A DNA stretch of 31,560 nucleotides. Source: Chalciporus piperatus (taxonomy: Eukaryota; Basidiomycota; Agaricomycetes; Boletales; Boletaceae). How positions within the stretch are numbered: the first letter of the stretch is position 1; every line of letters begins with the position of its first letter. The stretch lies in assembly GCA_038093975.1 (NCBI GenBank), contig JBBPTG010000267.1:1-31560 (forward strand). Reading direction: 5' to 3'. The notes beneath the pieces were generated by a model, which worked only from the letters and a program-made list of their open reading frames with translations, did no database searches and was not told where the DNA came from. Both the position numbers and the translations under genes were made by a program. Positions 8,500 to 17,422 of this stretch are shown here, one piece after another.

Positions 8500-9411
8500 A
8501 TGTCGAAGGGCATACCTTCCGTCTTCTCCAGCAAGCATTGTATAATTCACGACAGCATCCTAGCACATCTCAACTCCTCGGAGCTAGCTACCTTCGCGGG
8601 AACCAACAGGGAACTATACAGAGAAATCAGATCGTACTTTCACCATCGTCTCCTATTTTACTTATCCCACTTTTCATCCAAACCAAAGGCACTCTCCAAA
8701 TTAATGACAGGATTCAACATCCTCATCACAGGCTCAACCGCCTTGCGTCTCCTTCTTTCACAAATCAGTGTTCACTGGGAGCCAAACGACCTTAATTTCT
8801 GCACAACCCGCGAGGCGGCTATCGTATTGTGTTACTTCTTCGAAGCTGAACGATACGTTGAGGTGGAAAACTTAACACAACATACTAGTGTCATAAGCGA
8901 CGTAGCCTCCGTTGTCACGCTCTCAAAAAAAGAAAAGAAAATCGACATTATCATCACTCGTACAGAATCCGCGCTTCATCCTATACTCCAATTCAGCACC
9001 ACACTATGCATGAACTACGTCACCACCAACGTAATGTTCTCCGCGTACCCCGCCCTAACATATCTTGGTCGAGGGGCACTGCACAACGACATTTTGCACT
9101 CAGGGGAGGTTAATAGAGAAACGTTATGATATTGGCAGAGGTTAACAGATCGCGGATTTGTCTTGGAGGACAACATTCAAACTCGGTTGTCCGACATCCT
9201 CAGAGACAACGTTCCGCACACGTGCACAGAGGACGTCACGTGCGCCCACACGTTCCGAGACTCTGCCGATAACGGATGTATGACTATCAATCTTGGCGAA
9301 CCAAGAATGAAACAGGAAACTGGGAAAGTTGTTGCTTGGAGGCTGGGAGGTAGATCATGCAGACTCACTGACGAGCACCAACCCGCCCCGTTCATCGTGA
9401 CCCTAGAATAA
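8500..9411 (+). pseudogene. Nucleotidyltransferase-like paralogue 1, one in-frame stop
   Basis: ATG at 8500, final TAA at 9409-9411, 304 codons in one frame interrupted by TGA at 9127-9129 (codon 210). Residues about 15-50 look like a short helical F-box-like segment. Residues 76-99 show ITGSTALRLLL followed by DLN, the Gly-Ser plus Asp-x-Asp-type signature of the nucleotidyltransferase fold, here with Asn in the second acidic position. Past the stop, homology to the paralogue at 13390-14324 resumes at once and ends in a shared WRLGGR(R/S)C motif. Related short motifs include MNYV(T/S)(T/S)N and FSAYP(A/G)LT. The Asp-to-Asn change and nonsense codon suggest loss of activity, unless the TGA is read through. 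No canonical intron removes the stop: the only GT...AG span over it is about 31 nt. Confidence 0.65.
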
Positions 9412-10374
9412 CTAATTTACATACAGTTCTCCGAGTATCTTCCGCTATCATTGCCTCACGTTATTCAAATGCACTCATAGACAAATAATATGAACGTATA
9501 ACTTCCCCCGCGTGCCCTAACGCTGTCCGAACCTATGGAGCCGAACACCCCAAAGCCCATGGCTCGTTCAAGCTTATGAAGTGAAACCTTGCGTGCTAGC
9601 GTAACTCATTGAGCCATCGAACAATATATACGCGCAGCTATTGAACGTCATGAAGAACGTGGAGTGGGTTCTAGTTCAGTTGGTCACATCGCCAACATCG
9701 TCTACCGCTTCGATTCGGGCTGCCAAAAAAAAGAGCGCGCCAGTCGGACTCAGCGAGATCTTAAGCGTTATAGTATCTTTGAGTACATACTAGGCGGAAA
9801 ACCTTTTTTGGGCAATACCATCGAATCACTTGTACAACTACAATTCCACGGCCCTCCGGGCAACCCCGGACCCGCCAGCCAGATCTGATGACAATTTTTG
9901 GACACGACCACGATCTCTACTGTATGTTGTCCGAGTCCCTTTGGGTGATGCTGTTTGGATACAAAGAGAGCACAAGACAAAAAGGAGGAGCCAAATTTGA
10001 AAAATAGTAGATGCCCATCCTAATTGTTGACGAAAGTGGTTTATTAACTATGTTCATTACACTTGTAGGTGGACCAATATATCTGAATCACACTCTGCAA
10101 GTATTCTCGGGTGCCTTGGGGTTCAGTTTACTGTTCTGTCTCGTTGTCGAGTTCATCCTTGATTCTGAGCACAAGGTTTCAAGTTGGTTTTTGCTTGGAA
10201 ATATAGTGTAGTTCTCTCACTGTCGCAAGACTTCGGCCACGTCACTGACACAAGTCCATTCCAATATCCTGATGCGACGTAGTACGTTGTCACAATACAC
10301 TGGACCCGTCGTTTGCGCAGAGCCTCCTGTTCGTTCTGAAGGCTTCACGATGACATCGTTCCTGTTGCTGACCA
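9412..10374. other. Intergenic, about 0.96 kb, no supported gene
   Basis: Contains an A9 run at about 9725-9733 and short unconvincing open frames. A hydrophobic 66-codon frame at 10011-10211 has no splice partners or recognisable motif. An A-box/B-box-like pair at 9672-9716 was examined and rejected as a tRNA. Confidence 0.5.
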
Positions 10375-10403
10375 CATCAGGAAAAACCTCTCCCAGATAA
10401 TTG
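10375..10403 (+). repeat. Left terminal inverted repeat
   Basis: CATCAGGAAAAACCTC plus a degenerate extension to GATAATTG. Complementary to 12690-12717 and near-identical to 30108-30136. Confidence 0.82.
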
Positions 10404-10935
10404 TATAGAATCGCTGATAATAGCTGATATTTCCATGAAATATCCAATAATATCCGATATTGGTCACATTTCAGTAATTCTCACAATTCTCTGAGAATAA
10501 CTAGCCCCCCCTTGTTTTTCGCTGGTTTTGCGAAAATTTCCCTATATTTCCATACAATTATCTACCAAAATCCATGGTAATTGAACAGATATATGCAGAC
10601 ATTTGTCGATAATACCTACAATTTGCTCATAATCTCAGGCTATTCTCCATCCTATGACTGCAATTCTTTCACTTCCATTTCACACAAATCAAACATAATG
10701 ATTGAAAAAATATTATATTGGTTACTATCTACCACAGATCATATACCATACATATAGCTACTATGGTGCTGAACAGACCCAGGGAGGGTGGTGATCATGT
10801 CAAGCAAAGTATAACTATTGATGGTGATGAGAGACGAAGCAGAGATGGTGGGAGAATGAGCTTACCAGAAGGTGTGGGTGAAGTGGCGAGAGGTGGTGGC
10901 AGGCTCGAATGGCCTTGTGAAAACATGTTGGTGAG

Positions 10936-11241
10936 GTGTGGGAGGTGTCGTGAGGTGGCGGCGAGCTCGAACGAGCTCACCGGCTCACGAAGGGGTGGTG
11001 AGGTGAGTGGTGGTGGTGGTGGGTGAGCGAGACTCACCTTGTTGATGCCAGCGGGGCTGTCAAGCTCTCGCCGGCCGTGTTTTGATGTTGAGTTAGAGGC
11101 CTTGATGTGGGAGGAGGTGTGGGAGGTGCCATGAGGTGGCGGCGTGCGCGAACGAGCTCGCCGGCTCATGAAACAAGCAGTGATGGGATGCGGGAGATGT
11201 CGTGAGGTGGTGGTGTGCGCAAACAAGCTCGCCGGCTCGTA
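10936..11241 (+). repeat. Three GC-rich repeats, about 52 bp each
   Basis: Copies at about 10940-10990, 11117-11171 and 11190-11241 share the order GGGAG(G/A)TG, TGAGGTGG, then (A/C)AAGCTC or GAGCTC followed by GCCGGCTC or ACCGGCTC. They are diverged relative to each other. Confidence 0.7.
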
Positions 11242-11642
11242 AAGGTGATGGTCAGTGGTCAGTGAATGTGGTGGTGAGTTTTTAACTCACCTGGTGATGC
11301 TGGCGGGGCTGTTGAGCCCATGCCGGCCGTGTTGTTCGAGATGAGGGTGAGAGGAGACTCGAAGGTGGTGATGGGGCTTTCAGCCCGAGCGACTGTGGCT
11401 GAAGTGAGCAGGTGGGTTAGTGGATGCGTAAACACACACCTTGTGATGCCGGCGGGGCTATCGAGCCCACACCGGCTGTGTTGTTTGAGATGAGGGTGAG
11501 GTGAGGTTGAGGTGGGACTCGAACTCGAAGGTGGTGGTGAGGGCCCGAGCAGCTGTTGGTGAGATGAGTGGGTGGGTCAGTAAGTAAGTAGAAACTCACC
11601 TTGCACTGCTGGCGGGGCTGTTGAGCCCTCGCCGGCCGTGTT
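11047..11642 (+). repeat. Four dispersed hairpin repeats, GGCGGGGCT...AGCCC..GCCGGC
   Basis: Copies at about 11047-11080, 11299-11333, 11448-11482 and 11607-11642. Each has (T/C)GGCGGGGCT, a 4-5 nt loop region, AGCCC and CCGGC(C/T)GTGTT, allowing an imperfect GC-rich stem-loop. Copies 2, 3 and 4 are spaced about 150-160 bp with similar flanks (CTCACCT before, GAGATGAGGGTGAG after copies 2 and 3), so the true unit is longer than the hairpin. Confidence 0.75.
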
Positions 11643-11774
11643 GCTGTTGTTGTTGAGGTGTGGTGTAGTGGTGTGAGACAGAGAGAAACTCGAAGAAGTG
11701 GCGTGGCAAGTTCAACTTGGTCACGTGACCTTTTCGCGCGGATTTTTTGTCAAGTCCGAGCATTAGGGAAATGT

Positions 11775-12463
11775 AGCTACACTTTATTAGGATCTCCTAC
11801 ACTAGATAGCTACAATATTTTTTGTACACTTGTGTATGCTTTTTTGTACACTTTCAATAGGTTTGATCTCCACAATACTTTGCTACACTTTTAACTACAC
11901 ACTTACTACACTTTTAACTACACACTTACTACGCTTTTTTGTACACTTTTGCTACACAGTCTAGCTACACTTTCCCACACTTGTAACTACACATTTAGTA
12001 CGCTTTTTTGCTACATTGTACACTTTAGCTACACTCTAATCTAATACACTTTCCCACACTTGTAACTACACATTTACTACACTTTGTGTACACTTTTGCT
12101 ACACTCAGTCTAGCTACACTTTCCCACACTTGAAACTACACATTTACTACGCTTTTTTGTACACTTTTGCTACACTCAGTCTTGCTACACTTTCCCACAC
12201 TTGTAACTACACATTTACTACGCTTTTTTGTACACTTTTGCTACACTCAGTCTTGCTACACTTTCCCACACCATTGACTACACTTTTAGTACGCTTTTTT
12301 GCTACACCTTGCTACACTCAATCACTACACTTGTAACTACACTTTTAGTACGCTTTTTTGTACACTTTAGCTACACTCTATCACTACACACTTTCCCACA
12401 CTTGTAACTACACTTTTAGTACGCTTTTTTGTACACTTTTGTACACTTTTCCCCACTTTGAGT
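11775..12463 (+). repeat. TACAC minisatellite with 71-bp higher-order unit
   Basis: About 690 bp built from CTACACTTT-like words, interspersed with TTTCCCACACTTG and ACGCTTTTTTGTACAC. The higher-order unit repeats every 71 bp where it is cleanest: GCTACACTTTCCC recurs at 12113, 12184 and 12255. Edges are irregular shorter derivatives. One strand is strongly pyrimidine-rich. No coding content is likely. Confidence 0.9.
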
Positions 12464-12689
12464 ATACATTCTAATTGTACCTTCTCTACTCAGTTCATAT
12501 GAATTACCATGATTACTGGAATTTTCATAAAATATCACGAATAACCATGATTTTCATGAAATTTAAGAAATTTCATATAACATACATGCTGGAAAGGTCA
12601 AGGATTTGCCACAAATATCAGAAATTCTTGGAAATATATGAAATTCCTGAAATTTGGACAAATTTACACATTTTTATGGTAATTTCACA

Positions 12690-12717
12690 AATTATCCAGC
12701 AGAGGTTTTTCCTGATG
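12690..12717 (-). repeat. Right terminal inverted repeat
   Basis: GAGGTTTTTCCTGATG at 12702-12717 is the exact complement of the left terminus; AATTATCC just inside it continues the match. Confidence 0.82.
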
Positions 12718-13389
12718 CAGTTTGAGCAAGGTGGCGACGACTTGCCTCTTCCTCAGAGTGACGCTCGCGGGCACGTCAATGTGCCTCCGTATTGTGTGCG
12801 GTCCACAACATCAATGTCATTGGGAGTGTGATGACAGACATTCTGGCGAGAGAACACAAGCTGAGGAACTGAAAATCGCGACACAGCAAGTCGTAGCCAA
12901 CGTGCGAGTCGGTCAAATGGTCCTCGAAGTCACAAAGCCGACGGACGTGAGATGGACAAGACACTGTCACAACGTCAGCCCACCCAGATAAAAAATGTAC
13001 TGAAGGAGCCTGAGTGTAGAGTACGAGTGTCGAGTGTCGAGTGACGGAGCAAACAACTGCTGATGAACGGAACAGCGGGCAACAATAGAAAGAATGCAAA
13101 ACTGCGGAACGTTGTAATAGAAGGCTAACGACAGGGGTTCTGTGTCTCGGACACCGCGAGGGGCCAACAAAAGGGGCTGAGTAGAGCTAACCGTCGCTGA
13201 CAAAGACGGAAATCCGGACCGACATCCCATCAGTGGACGCACAATTTTGAAAGTGAGACCTGGACCACTTTCGGGTCCAGGAATATCGAACTATTCACTT
13301 TACATGACGATTCTGTAATAATCGAAGGGATCGCAGACCAATTTCGCTTCGCTAAACACTCCGCTCAGAGCAAAGGTCGGCACTTTAAT
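12718..13389. other. Intergenic, including hairpin downstream of nucleotidyltransferase paralogue 2
   Basis: No supported gene in about 670 bp. A perfect 8-bp stem with 7-nt loop, CCTGGACC at 13259-13266 and GGTCCAGG at 13274-13281, lies about 110 bp past the stop of the minus-strand gene, a place for a 3' UTR structure. Confidence 0.45.
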
Positions 13390-14324
13390 CTAGACTTCCT
13401 TCACGTACGGTTCAACATAACCCAAAGCCATATTGCAGCGACGGCCACCTAACCTCCATTCCACCATATGCTCAACGCATGCAACTGCTGCAGCGACTCT
13501 AGCATCACCATCCTCTGAGAGGTCCATCGACATGGTAAAACATGCCTTATCCTTCGTAGACCGTGCAGTGAACGCACAACCGCTGGACTTGCCGCATCGG
13601 TGAGCGAGAAAACCGTGTACGCAAACGTCCGCGAGTCGCGACTGGACTGTAGTCTGAATAGAGAAACCTCGCAAAGCATATTTCGCAATGGCGTGAAGGG
13701 TTGACAGACCAACTCGACCCCGATGAAAGATCATCGGATTAATGATTGAACGATGGCAGCTGGTTAATCCGGGGTACGCAGAAAAGACTTTATTTGAAGA
13801 GACATAGTTCATCACGGCCGTCTGGTAGAATTCAAGTATCGGCACGACAGGTGATAACGTACTTGACTCGACGACATCGACCCTGTGAGACCCAGAGACA
13901 AACGACGTTACACTCTCTACGGCGTCTGTCGAATAAAAAGGGGATGGATCGGAAGATAACACATTGTAACCTTCCTCGGTGAGAAAGGCAGCGAAGCTAG
14001 GTGTCGCTCCGAGGGGAACATAAACGTCAAGATCTTCGACTGTCCAGCCGTGATTTTCCGTTCCGAAAATGATATGTAACGCCGCTGAGCCTGACAGAAT
14101 GGCACCTGTCTCCGCAAAAACGTGTAGAAATGCGGAGGAGGAACGGAAGAAGGGGGACACGACTAGCCGTGTACAATGAGCGAAGTAGGCGGCCACGAAA
14201 CCGTAAACGAGGCGAGAAGTGGACTTGAGCGCCGAAAGACTGGGAGCCCGAGCAAGTCGAAGACCTCGTCCCGAAGGAAGGCATTGGAAAGAACTGAGAA
14301 ACAAGAGCGGTTCATAGAAGACAT
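13390..14324 (-). pseudogene. Nucleotidyltransferase-like paralogue 2, one frameshift
   Basis: Minus strand, ATG at 14324, stop TAG at 13390-13392, about 311 codons. The N-terminal frame (MSSMNRS... through FLRDEVFDLLGLP) matches the start of paralogue 1, but homology then continues in another frame (SLSALKSTSRLVYGF), so one base was gained or lost at about 14240-14250. The downstream frame keeps ILSGSAAL with Gly at 14091-14089 and DLDVYV at 14034-14017, the intact Gly-Ser plus Asp-x-Asp signature of the nucleotidyltransferase fold. It ends with the shared WRLGGRRC motif. No GT-AG pair bridges the shift. Unlike paralogue 1 the second Asp is kept, so this copy may have been inactivated more recently, or the shift may be an assembly error. 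Substrate unknown. Confidence 0.65.
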
Positions 14325-14479
14325 TGATGGCTGATACAAATCATAGGGACAGTAAACGCAACAATCCAAGACTCTTATACCCCTCTCGAGCGCCACTGCT
14401 AATAGCCCCTATCAAATTCAACCAAGCAAATTCATTACTTCACACTCGCCTTCAAAGATCATTGCCACGCAACATTATC

Positions 14480-15296
14480 ATGACAGACACCGCAGACGTC
14501 GTCGCTTACTTGCATGGGAACGGAACCGCGGACGGTTTTGTGACCGTGACCGTTCACGGTAAGAAAAAAGGAAAGGTATACATCACCGGAATCGACGTAT
14601 TCAAGGGAAAAGAAACTCGACGAGCAATCTTCCACGGCATCACCGCAAACGACGAGATCGTCGCCATTTATGATCCAATTTTGCAACAACAACCTGGAGG
14701 ACTTATCAAAAGTGCGTATCTAGTCCTAAAGAGGTCGACAGGCACGGAAGACTACCTTGACCTCTCCGACAACGACGCACACACCATCGCATCAGTCATC
14801 ACAGAGTGAGTTTTCAACCAACTCATTTAACTGCAAACTAATGCTGCCCAGCTTAACGGAAGAACAAAATAGCTACCAAGATCAACGAATCAGACGAATC
14901 GTGATGGCTTATCATATCGCAAAGGGGAAATGGAGCGGATTGGTTCCCATAGAAATCCTGGAGGGCAAAAACGGAAACTTCACTATTCCTAATATGTCCC
15001 ACTACATCAGCAACGTCCTACATGCTAGGAGCTGCATCGTGCAAATTGAAAACGAATACGGAGATCTCGATCAATATCTGGGCATTCTCGAAGAGTCGCA
15101 ACATAACAACAAAATGTACGACTGCCCGTACATCGTTTTTCGATTGGTACCACCTTACAAAATAGAAAACATGAGCGAGGACAATCTAATGGAAGTTGCC
15201 GAAGTCATAGCCAAGTAAGTCTGGATACTGCACCTTCAAACCATACTTAAACTTGCCCACAGACTACGAATGGAAGTATCAGCGATGCCTCAGTAA
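14480..15296 (+). CDS. Unidentified 240-aa protein with an internal domain duplication
   Basis: ATG at 14480; exons 14480-14805, 14852-15214, 15263-15296; introns of 46 and 48 nt with GTGAGT and GTAAGT donors and CCCAG and CACAG acceptors. Joins keep frame and give 723 nt. Exons 1 and 2 each encode one about 110-residue unit starting near KGK(V/W) and ending in matching acidic helices (DLSDNDAHTIASVI versus NMSEDNLMEVAEVI), so the protein is probably a tandem duplication with one repeat per exon. It is hydrophilic, with no signal peptide or membrane segment. I do not recognise the fold. It is divergent from paralogue 2, with only about 155 bp between the start codons, so the two may share a promoter. 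Confidence 0.72.
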
Positions 15297-15458
15297 ATTA
15301 TGAGTACTACTCCAAAACTACCTCGAATCCATTGCCGGTCGTAACATTTCGTACCTGTGTTGTACCTATCTGACAGAATCGATGCAAGAATGCGTGACAT
15401 CTTCTCTGAATAATCAGGAACCAACAATGGTCAGGAACCAACCCACAAACGGACCAAC

Positions 15459-15487
15459 GGTCCAGGGTTGCCCGTAGGGCTGTTGAA
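15459..15487 (+). repeat. 29-bp direct repeat, copy 1 (partner 16916-16944)
   Basis: GGTCCAGG(G/T)TTGCCCGT then AGGGCTGTTGAA, 28 of 29 bases identical in the two copies 1.46 kb apart. It contains the palindrome GCCCGTAGGGC. A variant CCCTCCCGTAGGCC occurs at about 17020-17033. Confidence 0.8.
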
Positions 15488-15530
15488 TTTCGTCTCAAAG
15501 TCGACGTGGCCAATCATGCCGGCCCGTAAA

Positions 15531-15562
15531 TCCGAATTGGTCAGCATCCGAATTGGTCAGCA
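15531..15562 (+). repeat. Perfect tandem duplication of TCCGAATTGGTCAGCA
   Basis: Two exact 16-bp copies back to back, 15531-15546 and 15547-15562. Confidence 0.9.
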
Positions 15563-16566
15563 CAGCATACGCTGATACTAACACTACGACAATCCGCTCG
15601 TCGAACCTGGTGCTGGGACGTTCTAATCGCCACCTCTCTCTGCTTAACTTCTGAAATCCCTGGATCATTAAGAAACCTCGAAGCTCATTGTGCTTTCGAT
15701 CTACCATCCTTTTCCGAGCGCCGCCGTCTCATCGTGCTAGCTTCCCGAATTCGGAACAGGTAGTCTCGAGAGTCGAGGACAACGAACCGGACAGCTTCGT
15801 CGACGCAGACTGCGAGTCGAGGCTCGAATCGAGCGACCCGAGTGATGCAGCGCTCGTACAAGTCGAGCCAAGGGACGAGATGAATCACGGCACGAACGAG
15901 CGGGAAGCGTCGCACGCGACCACAGACGCACGGAGATCGTCGAGGATGGTCCAACGATGCTCAGAGATGAGCAGAGCGAGTGGGAGGACGACGAAACGCA
16001 CTGATATGCGTCGATTGAGGGGGAGAAAATGTAGCAAGAGTCGAACATATGGTGCGATCGAATAGACGCACGAACGGAGTCGTGCGGCCACACGGTCACA
16101 ACGAGAGCACGCCAGGTCAATGAATAATGTCGAGAAGACGACGAGAACGATACCGACGACGTACCCAGCAAGTTGAGTCCAACCGAACGACGATGAAGAC
16201 GAGGAGACGATCGAGATAGTATGTGGGACGAGAGAAGCGATGGAAACGGCGTCGAACGCGATGGCGATAGCACCTCACGGCGAGTCGCGATGAAGGCGCT
16301 AGCTGACGAAAACGCGCGTCAGAACCAGCACGACATGTACAAGTTGGTGAAATACCCACCTAGGCCGCCATCAGCACCACACCCCCACCATGCAAGACCC
16401 ATCGAGCCTACCGACCCACCATGTCGTCGACGACGCATCAAATCGTGATCTACAAGGTCAGTCGAGCGCGCGCGTACACACATACTTACAATACTTGCCG
16501 ACATGCTAAAGAGGTGCTTGGCATCGTGTTTGGTTTCCTAGGGTTTCCGTGCTTTGCTGCTTACTA

Positions 16567-16743
16567 TCGTTTATGCAGATCGAAAGTATATTCCTTTCTA
16601 TGCCGGAAAACAAGTTTGCTCGTGCTAATGTTATCGGACAGTTATTTAATTCCTTTCAGGCCAAGCTCGCAGTCATCAGTGATGTTCCCGGGACTGATCA
16701 CGCTGTTTCGTACGTGGAGCTTCGGCGAGCTGCAGGTCGTTAG
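16567..16743 (+). CDS. Possible terminal exon of an unidentified gene
   Basis: A 3' splice-like TTTATGCAG precedes a frame of about 55 codons ending in TAG at 16741-16743 (IESIFLSMPENKFARAN..., ending VSYVELRRAAGR). The composition is protein-like and unlike the low-complexity frames just upstream. No confident upstream exons were found, so this may be a gene remnant. Confidence 0.25.
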   Translation, partial: SFMQIESIFLSMPENKFARANVIGQLFNSFQAKLAVISDVPGTDHAVSYVELRRAAGR

Positions 16744-16915
16744 CGAGTTTGTTTGTCAGTTTCAGGTTGTGCAATTGCAACTGCTTTGCACCCAACATGG
16801 TATTCCTACTGGCAGACGAGCATCTACCAGTGCCTTATGTAGAACTCATGAGGTAGATTCAGACAAAAAGCAATCCCAGTATATTATATGGAGTCCATAA
16901 AGCGATGATTGAGAG

Positions 16916-16944
16916 GGTCCAGGTTTGCCCGTAGGGCTGTTGAA
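16916..16944 (+). repeat. 29-bp direct repeat, copy 2
   Basis: Partner of 15459-15487 with one mismatch. Confidence 0.8.
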
Positions 16945-17422
16945 CAAAAGGGAATGTGCCGTAAGTTGAGTCCGGTCCGATCAGAATCCTTCAACGTTCA
17001 ACAGGCTTCAAGTTGTGAGCCCTCCCGTAGGCCTTCGACGTTACAACTTACAATTGGACTGCTCTCAGTGCTCTCAGGTAGTTGACGCAATTGATTCAAG
17101 TTGCCAAACCCATCTGTCTTCTTGGTGGGTTCCCAGGAAAGCTGATCATGCATGATGGCTACTACCTCCGTTGTTGCCGTTACGTCGGTGGTTCATTTTC
17201 ACCGATGCTGAGTTGGGGTTGGGTGCCTTCCAGTGTCGAACTTCCCTCGGTCTATCACCCTTGTGCATGACATTGTGCTAACAAACAGTCGACGCTTTCC
17301 TCTCGAGTCGAACGGACAAGTCACCAGTGTCCATTTCTAAAGGTACGATCGGCTTCTTGGCCACGAGAGTAAAACTCATTTTACTTTAATACTTATGTCT
17401 CAGTCGCAGCGTAGCAACCGGA

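Larger units (their letters stand above)
10375..12717. mobile_element. 2.34-kb non-autonomous inverted-repeat element with internal satellites
   Basis: Bounded by 16-bp perfect inverted repeats, CATCAGGAAAAACCTC at 10375-10390 and its reverse complement at 12702-12717, with weaker similarity continuing inward (GATAATT). The outer 300-400 bp on the left and about 200 bp on the right are AT-rich with short repeats, as in DNA transposon subterminal regions. The middle is a GC-rich hairpin-repeat block and a minisatellite. No transposase frame is present. A second copy of the left terminus occurs at 30108. I could not find a matching target-site duplication: the flanks are gctgacca and cagtttga. 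Superfamily undetermined. Confidence 0.72.
15297..17422. other. 2.1 kb without a confident gene; fragments and short repeats
   Basis: An open frame at about 15688-16065 encodes an acidic then basic low-complexity protein, and 16221-16448 encodes another; CGA/GACG-rich composition makes long open frames likely by chance on both strands. Nothing recognisable. Short exact repeats are listed separately. This could be the decayed body of a repeat element or of an older gene. Confidence 0.4.

Noticed and set aside
9107..9140. Intron that would remove the TGA of nucleotidyltransferase paralogue 1
   Set aside because: The only GT...AG span covering it is about 31 nt, far below the 46-67 nt seen in the confident genes here, and removing it would delete residues that align with the paralogue.
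9664..9725. tRNA gene or tRNA-derived SINE: A-box-like TAGTTCAGTTG at 9672 and B-box-like CTTCGATTC at 9708
   Set aside because: Spacing fits, but the acceptor arms (TGGGTTC versus TGCCAAA) and the T stem do not pair, and no second copy or clear SINE body is visible.
10795..11226. 143-codon minus-strand open frame
   Set aside because: It translates the GC-rich repeats of the inverted-repeat element (runs of Pro, His, Ser, Thr); an opposite-strand frame is also open over part of it.
11760..12463. Telomeric or subtelomeric repeat
   Set aside because: Units are TACAC-based, not TTAGGG-like, and the array is bounded by the inverted repeats of an element with genes on both sides.
14459..14692. 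77-codon minus-strand frame opposite the 240-aa gene
   Set aside because: Mirror frame of a spliced plus-strand gene with consistent introns; no independent support.
15737..16273. 178-codon minus-strand open frame rich in Ser and Arg
   Set aside because: Composition-driven: CGA/GACG-rich DNA leaves several overlapping frames open on both strands and none shows motifs or splice partners.
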